From positions 5,332,001 through 5,396,000 of the forward strand of contig NZ_CP067101.1 of the NCBI RefSeq assembly GCF_016616425.1: DNA of 64,000 nt, given 5' to 3'. This DNA comes from Bradyrhizobium diazoefficiens (GTDB taxonomy: Bacteria > Pseudomonadota > Alphaproteobacteria > Rhizobiales > Xanthobacteraceae). Of this stretch, positions 21,708 through 30,285 are shown in pieces. The notes below the pieces were generated by a model. It searched no databases. It saw only the letters and a list, made by a program, of their open reading frames with translations, and was not told the origin of the DNA. Numbering within the stretch: position 1 is the first letter of the stretch; every line of letters starts with the position of its first letter. The translations under genes were made by a program, and so were the position numbers.

Positions 21708-22423
21708 AGACGCTCTTCCTGCTGCTGTTTTCGAGCCTGAAATGGGGAAAGCTCGCCACCAGCGGCGGCACCATGCTGCTGTCGCTGGCGGTGTATGCGA
21801 CGATTTGGGGCTGGCGCTACGCGGCAGGTTTCATCGCACTGCTGTTCGCGCATGAAATGGGCCACTATTTCGCGGCGCGTCAGCGCGGCCTCGACGTCGG
21901 CGCACCTGCCTTCATTCCATTCGTCGGCGCGTGGATCGCGCTCAAAGACAAGCCAATTGACGTCGAGACCGAAGCCTATGTGGCGATCGCGGGCCCGGTG
22001 GTCGGGACCGTCGCCGCGCTTGCAGTGTATCTATGGGCGAGATCGGAAGACAGCGGACTGCTGCTCGCGATCTCTTATGCGGGACTGTTCCTCAATTTGT
22101 TCAATTTGCTGCCGATCTCGCCGCTCGACGGCGGCCGGGTAACGGCCGTGCTCAGCCCGCGGATCTGGTTTGTCGGCGTGCCCATCCTGGTCGCGCTGAT
22201 GCTGTACCGGCCAAGCCCGATGCTGCTCATCGTGGCTATCCTGGCAGCGCCGCAACTCATTAGCGCATGGCGATACGATCCCCGCGCGCCCGAGAACATC
22301 GCCTATTACGGCGTACCGCTGCAAACCAAGCTCGAATTTGGCAGCACCTATCTGGCACTCGCTGCGCTGCTCGCGGTCATGACCTATGATGTCCACGAGA
22401 TGCTTGGGCCGATGATGCGTTAG
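21704..22423 (+). CDS. Site-2 protease family (M50) intramembrane metalloprotease
   Basis: 239 residues and about six hydrophobic segments. The zinc motif HEMGH lies near residue 50 in a membrane helix, and NLLPISPLDGGR near residue 135 supplies the distal Asp; both marks of the S2P family are intact. Such proteases cut transmembrane segments of regulators or membrane proteins. There is no PDZ domain, as in the small rhomboid-like M50 group. The start overlaps the DUF2167 stop (ATGA), so that protein may be a substrate or partner (inference). Confidence 0.9.
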   Translation: MKTLFLLLFSSLKWGKLATSGGTMLLSLAVYATIWGWRYAAGFIALLFAHEMGHYFAARQRGLDVGAPAFIPFVGAWIALKDKPIDVETEAYVAIAGPVVGTVAALAVYLWARSEDSGLLLAISYAGLFLNLFNLLPISPLDGGRVTAVLSPRIWFVGVPILVALMLYRPSPMLLIVAILAAPQLISAWRYDPRAPENIAYYGVPLQTKLEFGSTYLALAALLAVMTYDVHEMLGPMMR

Positions 22424-22446
22424 CGGCCAGGACGACACGAATTCAC

Positions 22447-22474
22447 TGTCGTCCCGGCGAAGGCCGGGATGACA
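22447..22474. terminator. Long hairpin between convergent genes
   Basis: TGTCGTCCCGGC and GCCGGGATGACA form a 12-base stem (one G-T wobble) with the loop GAAG. It sits 24 bases past the M50 gene and 49 bases past the MetE-like gene on the other strand. It probably ends transcription from both sides and may be one of the dispersed palindromes. Confidence 0.6.
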
Positions 22475-22522
22475 GCGGGAATGGTGAGACTCCATGCCTC
22501 AAGCCCGAGAACGATGCTGGAC

Positions 22523-23641
22523 TCAATTACCCCAGACTTCCTTGGCGATCTCGACAGCGAGGCTGAGCTTGGCCCACTGCTCCTCTTCGGAGAGGATGTT
22601 GCCCTCCTCCGTCGAAGCGAAGCCGCATTGCGGGGAGAGCGCGAGTTGCTCCAGCGGTGCGAATTTGGCGGCCTCCTCCAGCCGGCGCTTGATGTCGTCC
22701 TTCTTCTCGAGCTCGCCGAACTTCGAGGTGATGACGCCGACCACGACGACCTTGTTGCCCTTGGGCAGGAAACGCAACGGCTCGAAGCCGCCGGCACGGT
22801 CGCTGTCGTATTCGAGGAAGTAGCCGTCGTAGTTGGTGCCGGCGAGCATGGTTTCGGCAACGGGCTCGTAGCCGCCCGAGGAAATCCAGGTCGAGCGGAA
22901 ATTGCCGCGGCAGACGTGGGTCGTCACCACCATGTCGGCGGGCTTCTCGGCCAGTGCGTAGTTGATGATGCGCGCATAGATCTGCTGCAGGCCGTCCGGA
23001 TTGTCGCCGCGCTCGCGCGCCTTCTGCAATTCGTCCTGCGAGCAGAGATAGGCCCACACGGTGTCGTCGAACTGGAGATAACGGCAACCAGCGTCATAAA
23101 ACGCCTTGACGGCTTTCCGGTAGGTCTTGCCGAGATCCTCGTAGAAGGCGTCGAGATCGGGATAGACATCCTTCGAGATCGACTTGCGGCCGCCGCGGAA
23201 GTGCAGCACCGCGGGCGACGGAATCGTCATCTTGGCAGTGACGTGGGCCTGGTCGGCATATCTCTTCAGGAAGCGGAAATGGTCCAGCATCGGGTGGTTG
23301 TCGGGGAAGTCCAGCTTGCCGATCACACGAACCGCGTCGTGCCGGGTCTGCACACCTGCGAACTGGATGCCGGTGTCGGGATGAAACAGCTCGCAGCCGG
23401 TGAGCTTGGCCAGGAAGTCGAAGTGCCACCAGGAACGGCGGAACTCGCCGTCGGTCGCGAGCTTCAGCCCGATCGAGGCCTGCTTGTGCACGACCTTTTC
23501 GATCTCCATGTCCTCGATCTTGCGCAGATCGTCGGCCGAGATCTCGCCCTTCTCGAGCCTGGTGCGGGCTTCCTTGATCTTGGCCGGACGCAGGAGACTG
23601 CCGACCTCGTCGGCGCGGAAGGGGGCTTTGGTTCGCTGCAT
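22523..23641 (-). CDS. MetE C-terminal-like (YxjG/YxjH family) methyltransferase
   Basis: 372 residues, a single TIM barrel equal to the C-terminal half of cobalamin-independent methionine synthase. Zinc ligands are visible in order: THVCRGN (His and Cys), FLEYDSD (Glu) and SPQCGFAS (Cys). It opens FRADEVGSLLRP. Family members move a methyl or thiol-activated group; methionine synthesis from a small donor is often assumed but not proven for this single-domain form. It is downstream of the LivF-type gene by 21 bases and may be transcribed with the transporter, hinting at a sulfur or methyl compound as the imported substrate. Confidence 0.88.
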   Translation of the reverse strand: MQRTKAPFRADEVGSLLRPAKIKEARTRLEKGEISADDLRKIEDMEIEKVVHKQASIGLKLATDGEFRRSWWHFDFLAKLTGCELFHPDTGIQFAGVQTRHDAVRVIGKLDFPDNHPMLDHFRFLKRYADQAHVTAKMTIPSPAVLHFRGGRKSISKDVYPDLDAFYEDLGKTYRKAVKAFYDAGCRYLQFDDTVWAYLCSQDELQKARERGDNPDGLQQIYARIINYALAEKPADMVVTTHVCRGNFRSTWISSGGYEPVAETMLAGTNYDGYFLEYDSDRAGGFEPLRFLPKGNKVVVVGVITSKFGELEKKDDIKRRLEEAAKFAPLEQLALSPQCGFASTEEGNILSEEEQWAKLSLAVEIAKEVWGN

Positions 23642-23662
23642 TTGTTACTCCCGGGATATTTC

Positions 23663-24379
23663 TTAGTGGGCCGCCGCCCCTGCGACGCCGAGGTGGCGCT
23701 CCAGGACCGAAGGGTCGGCCTTCAGCGCGGCGCTCGGGGCATCCTGGACGATCGTTCCGCGCTCCAATATCACAACGCGGTCAGCCAGCCCCAGAATCTT
23801 TTGGGCATTCTGCTCGACGATAATCGAGCAAATGCCTCCGGCCCGGGTGATGGTCCCGATCGCCTTCAAGAGCTCCTCGACGATGATCGGGGCGAGGCCC
23901 TCGGTCGGTTCGTCAAGCAGCAGCACTTTCGGATTGAGGGTCAATGCGCGGCCGATCGCCAGCATCTGCTGCTCCCCGCCGGAGAGCTGGTTGCCGAAAT
24001 TGCTCCGCCGCTCCTTCAGCCGCGGGAACATCTCGTAGACCTTCTCGACCGTCCAGGGACCCGGCTGGGCCACTGCGGTCATGTTCTCCTCGACCGTGAG
24101 CGAGCGGAAGATGTTGCGCTCCTGCGGCACCCACCCGATGCCGGCGCGCGCCCGCTGGTCGGGCCGGAGCGAGGAAATATCCGTGTCGGCCAGCACGACC
24201 TTGCCTGCGAAGCGGCGAGTGACGCCGACGATCGAATTGATCAGCGTGGTCTTGCCGGTGCCGTTGCGGCCCAGCAGCGCCAGCACCTGCCCCTCGGCGA
24301 GGTGCAAGGACATGTTGGGCAGCACCACTGCCTCGCCGTAGCCGGCGCGAAGTGCGTCGATCGCAAGCAGGTCAGACAT
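23663..24379 (-). CDS. HAAT transporter 1, LivF-type ATPase
   Basis: 238 residues. Walker A GRNGTGKTT, signature LSGGEQQM, Walker B VLLLDEPTEGL, and the LivF-type sequence FPRLKERR before the signature. One of two ATPases of a hydrophobic amino acid transporter. It overlaps the LivG-type gene by eight bases. Gene order on the minus strand is binding protein, LivH, LivM, LivG, LivF, the usual one. Confidence 0.93.
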   Translation of the reverse strand: MSDLLAIDALRAGYGEAVVLPNMSLHLAEGQVLALLGRNGTGKTTLINSIVGVTRRFAGKVVLADTDISSLRPDQRARAGIGWVPQERNIFRSLTVEENMTAVAQPGPWTVEKVYEMFPRLKERRSNFGNQLSGGEQQMLAIGRALTLNPKVLLLDEPTEGLAPIIVEELLKAIGTITRAGGICSIIVEQNAQKILGLADRVVILERGTIVQDAPSAALKADPSVLERHLGVAGAAAH

Positions 24380-25127
24380 TGACCGCCTCCTCGCCGAGAT
24401 AGACCGCCTTGACCTGCGGATCGCGTGCGACCTGCTCGGGCGGGCCCTCGGTGAGCAGCGCGCCCGAGACCAGCACGGAGATGCGGTCGGCGAAGGAAAA
24501 CACGAGGTCCATGTCGTGCTCGATCAGCAGCACGGTGACCTCGCGCGGCAGCGCGCCGACGACGGCGAGGATGTCGTGACGCTCGCTCTCGGGCACGCCG
24601 GCAGCGGGCTCGTCGAGCAGCAGCACGCGCGGCTTGGCCGCGATCGCGACCGCGATCTCGAGCAGGCGCTGCTTGCCGTAAGGCAGCGTCACGGTCTGTT
24701 CGTTCATGACGTCGAGCAGATGGAAACGCGAGAGCAGATCGGCGATCTCGCCGTTGACGTCGCTGCGCGTGCCCATCCGCCGCCACCAGTCGCCGCCATG
24801 TCCGAGGCGCTCGGAGACGGCAAGGCCGATGGTCTCGAGCGGCGTGAGATCAGGATAGAGCTGATTGATCTGGAAGGTGCGCGCCAGGCCGCGCAGCACG
24901 CGCTTGTGCACGGGCAGATCGGTGATGTCCTGGCCTTCGAGCAGGATGCGGCCCGAATTCGGCTTGAGCACGCCGGTGAGCTGGTTGATGACCGTGGTCT
25001 TGCCGGCGCCATTCGGACCGATCAGTGCGTGGCGGGCGCCCTGCTCGATCCTCAGGGACAGATCGCGGGTGACGCGCAGGCCACCAAACTGCTTTTCGAG
25101 ATTCCGGGTTTCGAGAGCGATAGTCAT
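24372..25127 (-). CDS. HAAT transporter 1, LivG-type ATPase
   Basis: 251 residues. Walker A GPNGAGKTT, Walker B VLLLDEPAAGV, and the LivG features FQINQLYPDLTPLE and a late C-terminal extension (VARDPQVKAVYLGEE). The signature is the looser LPYGKQRLLEIA found in this subfamily. Works with the LivF-type ATPase at the inner membrane. Overlaps the LivM-type gene by four bases. Confidence 0.93.
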   Translation of the reverse strand: MTIALETRNLEKQFGGLRVTRDLSLRIEQGARHALIGPNGAGKTTVINQLTGVLKPNSGRILLEGQDITDLPVHKRVLRGLARTFQINQLYPDLTPLETIGLAVSERLGHGGDWWRRMGTRSDVNGEIADLLSRFHLLDVMNEQTVTLPYGKQRLLEIAVAIAAKPRVLLLDEPAAGVPESERHDILAVVGALPREVTVLLIEHDMDLVFSFADRISVLVSGALLTEGPPEQVARDPQVKAVYLGEEAVNV

Positions 25128-26152
25128 GCATCGCGCTCCGGCACGGCAACGACGGCCTTGCGTCCCGCAATCTGCCTGATGACCAGGTTGGGCACGTACA
25201 GCACCCAGCGGTGCAGACGCTGGCGGCCGACCAGCACGATCACGACCAGCACGAGGCCGATCCAGAACTGCCAGTATTGCGGGGTGATGGTGGAGAACAA
25301 TTCCTGCAGCATGCGGAACACCACCGCACCGATCAGCCCGCCATAGAGATAGCCGGTGCCGCCGATGACCAGCACCAGCATCAGATCGGCCGAACGCTCG
25401 AAGGCGAACACGTCGAGCGAGGCGATCGCGGTGGTCTGGGTGAACAGCGCGCCGGCGATGCCGGCATAGAATGCCGCAAGCGTGTAGATGGCGATCAGAC
25501 GGCGGTTGACCGGGATGCCGATTGCGGCGGCACGCAGCGGATTGTTCTTGATCGCGCGTAGCGACAGGCCGAACGGCGAGTGCACGACGCGCCGGGCGAA
25601 CAGGAAGAGCAGGAACAGCACGGCCAGCGAGTAGAAGAAGCCGGCTTTGCCGAACATGTCGAACGGGATCTGGCCGAAGATCGGCTGCATCTCGATGCCT
25701 TGCAGGCCGTCGGTGCCGCCGGTGATGTTGGAGAAGCGCTCGGCCAGTGCTTCCAGCAGCAGCGCGATGCCGAGCGTCACCATCAACCGCGTCAGATCAA
25801 CGCCGCGGATTACCAGAAAGCTGGTGGCAAAGCCGAGCACCATCGCGGCAAGACCTGCGACGATCAGCGCGAGCGCAGGCTCGTTGACGATGCCGTGCAG
25901 CGCAAGAAGCCCCGCCGCATAGGCGCCGACGCCGAAGAAGGCGGCATGACCGAGCGAGACGATGCCGGCATAGCCGAGGATGAGGTCGAGCGACATCGTG
26001 AACAGTGCCAGCCGCAGGATGTCGGTCATGATCAGATAGCGCGTGGGAAAGACGAAGCCGCAGGCCAGCACGATGAGCCAGAAGGCGACTTCGCCATAGT
26101 GCCAGCGCGCCTGGCGCTGGGCGTGATAACCGACGTCGGACGAAGCGCTCAT
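25124..26152 (-). CDS. HAAT transporter 1, LivM-type permease
   Basis: 342 residues from ATG 26152, which is nine bases past the LivH-type stop. About ten membrane segments. The LivM signature GYAGIVSLGHAAFFGVGAYA is near residue 60, and LRAIKNNPLRAAAIGIPV is the cytosolic coupling loop to the ATPases. A longer frame runs upstream through livH but is only a shadow there. Confidence 0.92.
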   Translation of the reverse strand: MSASSDVGYHAQRQARWHYGEVAFWLIVLACGFVFPTRYLIMTDILRLALFTMSLDLILGYAGIVSLGHAAFFGVGAYAAGLLALHGIVNEPALALIVAGLAAMVLGFATSFLVIRGVDLTRLMVTLGIALLLEALAERFSNITGGTDGLQGIEMQPIFGQIPFDMFGKAGFFYSLAVLFLLFLFARRVVHSPFGLSLRAIKNNPLRAAAIGIPVNRRLIAIYTLAAFYAGIAGALFTQTTAIASLDVFAFERSADLMLVLVIGGTGYLYGGLIGAVVFRMLQELFSTITPQYWQFWIGLVLVVIVLVGRQRLHRWVLYVPNLVIRQIAGRKAVVAVPERDA

Positions 26153-26160
26153 CGGCGAAC

Positions 26161-27030
26161 TCAACGCGCGGCCGTGCGGCCGAACAGGCCGTTCGGGCGC
26201 CAGATCAGAATGACGATCATCATGGTGTAGATCACGAAGGGGCCCATCTTCGGCACGTAATATTTGCCGGCGACGTCGCCGATGCCGAGCAGGAGCGAGG
26301 CCAGGAACGGGCCGGTGATCGAGGAGGAGCCGCCGACGGTGACCACGATCAGGAAGTAGATCATGAACTTCAGCGGGAAATACGGATCGAGACCCAGGAT
26401 CTCGGCACTCAGCGCGCCGCCGAGACCTGCGAGCCCGCAACCAAAGGCAAAGGTGAAGGCGAATACCTGCGGGACGTTGATGCCGAGGCCGCTCGCGGCA
26501 CGGGGATCGTCGACGGCGGCGCGCAAGCGGCTGCCGAAGCGCGTCTTGGCCAGCACCATCTGCAGACCGACGGTGAGCAGGCCGCAAATCACGATGATCA
26601 TGAGGCGGTAGCGGCCGATGCCGACGCCAAACACGTCGAACTGGCCCTGGAGCGCCGCCGGCAGGTTGATGAAGACCCGCGACGATCCCTGAATATAATC
26701 AACGGCGGCGACCGACATGAAGGTCAAGCCGATGGTGAACAGCACCTGATCGAGATGGCTGCGCGCATAGAGGTGACGATAGAGGGTGCGTTCGAGCGCG
26801 ATGCCGATCGCCGCAGAGGAGACGAAAGCGAGTGGCAGCGCTGCGAAGAACGGCCAACCCATCCGGTTGACCAGCACCATGCAGACATAGCCGCCGGCCA
26901 TGGCGAAGGCGCCATGGGCGAGATTGACAAAGTTCATCAACCCGAGCGTGACCGCGAGCCCGCAGGCCAGCACGAACAGCAGCATGCCGTAGGCAACGCC
27001 ATCGAACAGGTTGGTGAGGATAGAGGTCAT
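26161..27030 (-). CDS. HAAT transporter 1, LivH-type permease
   Basis: 289 residues, about eight membrane segments. Marks are GLMNFVNLAHGAFAMAGGY near the N-terminus and the loop RAAVDDPRAASGLGINV. It pairs with the LivM-type subunit. It is separated from the binding-protein gene by about 175 bases holding two palindromes, which may lower downstream expression relative to the binding protein. Confidence 0.92.
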   Translation of the reverse strand: MTSILTNLFDGVAYGMLLFVLACGLAVTLGLMNFVNLAHGAFAMAGGYVCMVLVNRMGWPFFAALPLAFVSSAAIGIALERTLYRHLYARSHLDQVLFTIGLTFMSVAAVDYIQGSSRVFINLPAALQGQFDVFGVGIGRYRLMIIVICGLLTVGLQMVLAKTRFGSRLRAAVDDPRAASGLGINVPQVFAFTFAFGCGLAGLGGALSAEILGLDPYFPLKFMIYFLIVVTVGGSSSITGPFLASLLLGIGDVAGKYYVPKMGPFVIYTMMIVILIWRPNGLFGRTAAR

Positions 27031-27076
27031 CGCGAGCCGGAATTATCTTAGATTTAGCCAAGTGCCTTACTGCGCT

Positions 27077-27194
27077 CCCTCCCCCGCTTGCGGGGGAGGG
27101 CTGGGGAGAGGGTGTTTCCGCAATGGGACAATCCCCAAGAAGAGACAGCCCTCACCCGACGCTTCGCGTCGACCTCTCCCGCAAGCGGGAGAGG
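27077..27194. repeat. Two palindromic repeats between binding protein and permease genes
   Basis: Element one (27077-27100): CCCTCCCCCGC and GCGGGGGAGGG, an 11-base perfect stem with loop TT. Element two (27173-27194): CCTCTCCCGC and GCGGGAGAGG, a 10-base perfect stem with loop AA. They share the same core and may be halves of one longer repeat. Placement inside an operon suggests transcript stabilisation or partial termination. Confidence 0.75.
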
Positions 27195-27206
27195 TTCAGA
27201 AGCGCA

Positions 27207-28409
27207 TCACTTCTTGGTCTTGCCGGGATCCTTGACGGCCTCGAAGGTCTGGAACTCGACGTTGTAGAGCTCGCCGTCGACCTTCTCGACCTTGCGGATG
27301 TAGACGTTCTGGATGATGTCGCGCGTCTCGGGGTCGATCGAGATCGGGCCGCGCGGGCTCTCCCACTTCTGACCCTTCATGGCTTCGATCAGCTTGGTGC
27401 CGTCGGTGTCGCCGCCCGTCTTCTTCAGCGCCGCGTAAATCAGGTGGATGCCGTCATAGCCGCCCACCGCCATGAAGCCCGGACGATTGCCGAACGCCTT
27501 CTTGTAGGCGGCGACGAAGTCCTTGTTCAACTGCGAGGGGTGCGCCGCCGAGTAGATATGCGCGGTCACGGTCCCGAGCACGGCGTCGCCCATGTTGTTG
27601 AGCAGGTCGTCGTCAGTGACGTCGCCCGGTCCAATCACCCTGATGCCGGCCTTGTCCAGGCCACGCTCGGCATATTGCTTCATGAAGCTGCCGCCCTGAC
27701 CGGCCGGCACGAACACGAAGATCGCGTCGGGCTTGGCGTCCTTCATGCGCTGCAGGAAGGGCGCGAAGTCGGGGTTTTGCAGGGGCACCTTGACCTCTTC
27801 GACCACCTCGCCGCCGCCGGCGGTAAAATGCTGCTTGAAGAAGTTCAGCGCGTCATTGCCCGGCGCATAGTCGGAGGTCAGCGTCGCTACCTTCTTGATG
27901 CCGTTCTTCGCCGCCCAGTCGCCGATGATGGTCGAGGACTGCGCCAGCGTGAAACTGGTACGCACGATATAGGGCGAGCGCTCGGTGATGATGGAGGTGC
28001 CGGCCGCCATCACGACTTCCGGGATCTTGGCCTGCGTGGCCAGCGGCGCGGCCGCGAGCGCGGCCGGCGTCACGCCGAAGCCGGCGATGAAGTTGACCTT
28101 GTCGTTGACGATCAGCTCCTGCGCGGCGGTCTTGGTCTTGTCCGGGATCGCAGCGTCGTCCTTGAGGATGATCTCGATCTTCTTGCCGGCGACGGTGTCG
28201 CCGTTCTGCTGCATATAGAGCTTGATCGCGTTCTCGATCTGCTTGCCGGTCGAGGCCTGGCCGCCCGTCATCGGCAGGATCAGGCCGACCTTGACGCTGT
28301 CCGCAGCCTTGGCGGGGGCGAAGCCCGCAAGGCCCGCAAGAGCCGCAACGGCAGTTGTCCAGGTAACCTTGGAAGACGCCTTATGAGACAGTTGTTTGCG
28401 TTCGAACAT
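27207..28409 (-). CDS. HAAT transporter 1, periplasmic substrate-binding protein
   Basis: 400 residues from ATG 28409, preceded by GGGGAGGGA. Signal peptide up to about residue 36 (hydrophobic AVAALAGLAGFAPAKA). The mature protein starts DSVKVGLILPMTGGQASTG, the type I periplasmic fold of Leu/Ile/Val-binding-like proteins, with GGYDGIHLIYAALKK in the C-terminal lobe. It is the first gene of the transporter operon. Ligand unknown: amino acids, aromatic acids and amides are all common for this family in Bradyrhizobium. Confidence 0.93.
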   Translation of the reverse strand: MFERKQLSHKASSKVTWTTAVAALAGLAGFAPAKAADSVKVGLILPMTGGQASTGKQIENAIKLYMQQNGDTVAGKKIEIILKDDAAIPDKTKTAAQELIVNDKVNFIAGFGVTPAALAAAPLATQAKIPEVVMAAGTSIITERSPYIVRTSFTLAQSSTIIGDWAAKNGIKKVATLTSDYAPGNDALNFFKQHFTAGGGEVVEEVKVPLQNPDFAPFLQRMKDAKPDAIFVFVPAGQGGSFMKQYAERGLDKAGIRVIGPGDVTDDDLLNNMGDAVLGTVTAHIYSAAHPSQLNKDFVAAYKKAFGNRPGFMAVGGYDGIHLIYAALKKTGGDTDGTKLIEAMKGQKWESPRGPISIDPETRDIIQNVYIRKVEKVDGELYNVEFQTFEAVKDPGKTKK

Positions 28410-28936
28410 CAGATGTCCCTCCCCTTCATTCCTGACTCTTGTGTCCTGGACCGAGTGCCCGGCCCTTGCCTTAACCTTAGCCCACGCGCGAGTGATATCG
28501 CGCGCCACATGGGCGTCTTTCGCGCCCTCGTTGTCAATCGGACGTTTGGTGACCCTTCGACACACGCCGAGCGTTCCAACGACCAGCGACCGGAATCTGC
28601 GCTGCGGTTACGTCGGGGTAACCGAAGCAATCGTGACCGTTTGTACGAATGTACAAAGAAAATGGACTTGTCAACGAAAACCCCTGTCGCCGAGCAAGCC
28701 GTGTTGTCGCGAACCTCGCATTGCAGTCTAGAAGCGGCAGGGTCACGGCGGGGGTCACGTGGATGGAGGATTTCGTCTTTCTTCTACAGAATTGATACAT
28801 CCGCGCGCCTGGCCGACCGCAACCCGGTACCAAATTACCTACCTCGAATAAGCCTATTTTACCTTGTTGAAGGCTATTCTTCTTCCCGCCGGCCTGAGCC
28901 GGCGTTCCAATGACCTAAGGCGTGCGCGTCCACACA
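28410..28936. other. Upstream region of transporter 1 and the small lipoprotein
   Basis: About 530 bases between divergent genes. It carries a perfect palindrome at a likely promoter (listed separately) and is otherwise without a gene I can support; open frames here continue from shadows of neighbours. Confidence 0.6.
28640..28674 (-). promoter_or_regulatory. Promoter with overlapping palindromic operator for transporter 1
   Basis: On the minus strand TTGACA (28674-28669) is a perfect -35. The expected -10 zone falls in TTTGTACGAATGTACAAA (28640-28657), two perfect 7-base arms around four bases. Such a palindrome over the -10 suggests a dimeric repressor, TetR- or GntR-like by shape; no such regulator gene lies next to it. 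It is about 230 bases before the binding-protein ATG, so a long leader would follow. Confidence 0.5.
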
Positions 28937-29221
28937 ATGTCCAAGACTTTTCGTTCCGCCCTCGTCCTCGTTGCACTCGCCGCGGGGCTGTCCGGCTGCG
29001 GCACGATCAACGAAAGACTCTCCGCCGGCATGGGCGACTACATCCCGCAGTGGGCGGGCGGCCTCCCGGCCGATGCCCCGCCGCGACCGGGCACCCCGCA
29101 ATACGACGCCTACATGAAGGAACGCGAACGCAAGCGGCTGCTGCCGGCGGCGGATCGCGAGAAGGAAGAGCAGGCGCAGAAGAGCGCGACAGGGACGACG
29201 TCGGCCGGCGCGGTGCGGTAA
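28937..29221 (+). CDS. Small lipoprotein
   Basis: 94 residues. A lipoprotein signal, SKTFRSALVLVALAAGLSGC, gives a lipobox LSGC with Cys at residue 21. The mature part is short, polar and Pro/Arg/Lys-rich (PPRPGTPQYDAYMKERERKR), without a fold I recognise. The sequence is typical of small outer-membrane-bound lipoproteins of Bradyrhizobium. Monocistronic; the 3' side holds an inverted repeat before the convergent purU. Confidence 0.8.
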   Translation: MSKTFRSALVLVALAAGLSGCGTINERLSAGMGDYIPQWAGGLPADAPPRPGTPQYDAYMKERERKRLLPAADREKEEQAQKSATGTTSAGAVR

Positions 29222-29224
29222 GGA

Positions 29225-29281
29225 GCGAATGGCGTAGGGAGTAGAAAAGCCACCATTCCCTATTCCCCACTTCCCATTCGC
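29225..29281. repeat. Imperfect inverted repeat between lipoprotein gene and purU
   Basis: GCGAATGG (29225-29232) matches CCATTCGC (29274-29281), and the interior has GGGAGTAG against CTATTCCC-like strings. It is placed at the joined ends of two convergent genes, so it could end transcription from both. Confidence 0.45.
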
Positions 29282-30144
29282 TAGTCCATGAACACCACGG
29301 TCTTGCGGCCGTTGAGGATGACGCGGTCGTCGAGATGGTAGCGGATCGCGCGGGCCAGCACGCGGCGCTCGATGTCGCGGCCCTTGCGGACGAGATCCTC
29401 CGGCGTGTCGCGATGGCTGATGCGCTCGACGTCCTGGTCGATGATCGGTCCCTCGTCGAGGTCGCGCGTGACGTAATGCGCGGTGGCGCCGATCAGCTTG
29501 ACGCCGCGCTCATGGGCCTGGTGATAGGGCTTTGCGCCCTTGAAGCCAGGCAGGAACGAGTGGTGGATGTTGATGCAGCGCCCCGAAAGCTTCGCCGACA
29601 GATCATCCGACAGGATCTGCATGTAGCGGGCGAGCACGACGAGATCGGTCTTCGTATTGCCGACGAGGTCCATGATCTGGCCCTCCTGCTCGCGTTTGCT
29701 CTCCTTGGTCACGGGCAGATGGTGGAACGGGATGCCGCCGAAATCCAGCCCCGCATAGACCTCGCGCGGGTGGTTGGAGACGATCGCAGCAAGCGTCATC
29801 GGCAATTCGCCGGTGCGCCAGCGGTAGAGGATGTCGACCAGGCAATGGTCGGACTTCGACACCAGCAGCATCACCTTGCGATGCGCAGCCCGGTCGCGCA
29901 TCTGCCACTCCATGCCGAAACGCTCGGCGATCGCGGCAAAGCCGGTCTGCAGCGCCGACAGTTCCACGGCGAGATCAGCCGCTGTGAACACCACCCGCAT
30001 GAAGAAGTTCTTGGTCTCGATGTCGTCGAACTGCTGGGCGTCGAGGATGTTCTGTCCGTTGTGGGCGAGGAACGTCGACACCGCCGAGACGATGCCGGGG
30101 CGATCCGGACAGGACAGGGTCAGGACATATTGATGATCGGGCAT
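29281..30144 (-). CDS. purU: Formyltetrahydrofolate deformylase
   Basis: 287 residues from ATG 30144; an ATG eight codons earlier is possible. The N-terminal 80 residues are an ACT domain ([21 protein letters not shown]). The rest is a formyltransferase fold with the catalytic Asn and His in [20 protein letters not shown] and the Asp in DEGPIIDQD. It hydrolyses 10-formyl-THF to THF and formate, balancing one-carbon pools. It is convergent with the lipoprotein gene and divergent from the HemD-like gene. Confidence 0.95.
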   Translation of the reverse strand: MPDHQYVLTLSCPDRPGIVSAVSTFLAHNGQNILDAQQFDDIETKNFFMRVVFTAADLAVELSALQTGFAAIAERFGMEWQMRDRAAHRKVMLLVSKSDHCLVDILYRWRTGELPMTLAAIVSNHPREVYAGLDFGGIPFHHLPVTKESKREQEGQIMDLVGNTKTDLVVLARYMQILSDDLSAKLSGRCINIHHSFLPGFKGAKPYHQAHERGVKLIGATAHYVTRDLDEGPIIDQDVERISHRDTPEDLVRKGRDIERRVLARAIRYHLDDRVILNGRKTVVFMD

Positions 30145-30285
30145 GGCTCTTGATGAAGGTTTGGGCAAATGATGCGGAAGGACCGGCGATTTGCGCCTGC
30201 TCTAGCACCGACGCTGGCCTTGCGCCAATCCCGGCCACAGAGTCAGGATGAACGGACGATTGCGAATTCTCACCGGAGCATACCC

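Noticed and set aside
22469..24382. About 640-codon plus-strand frame opposite the MetE-like and LivF-type genes
   Set aside because: Shadow of two solid genes; no motif or ribosome site.
27123..28913. About 600-codon plus-strand frame opposite the binding-protein gene
   Set aside because: It crosses a repeat, a gene on the other strand and an operator region; no protein character.
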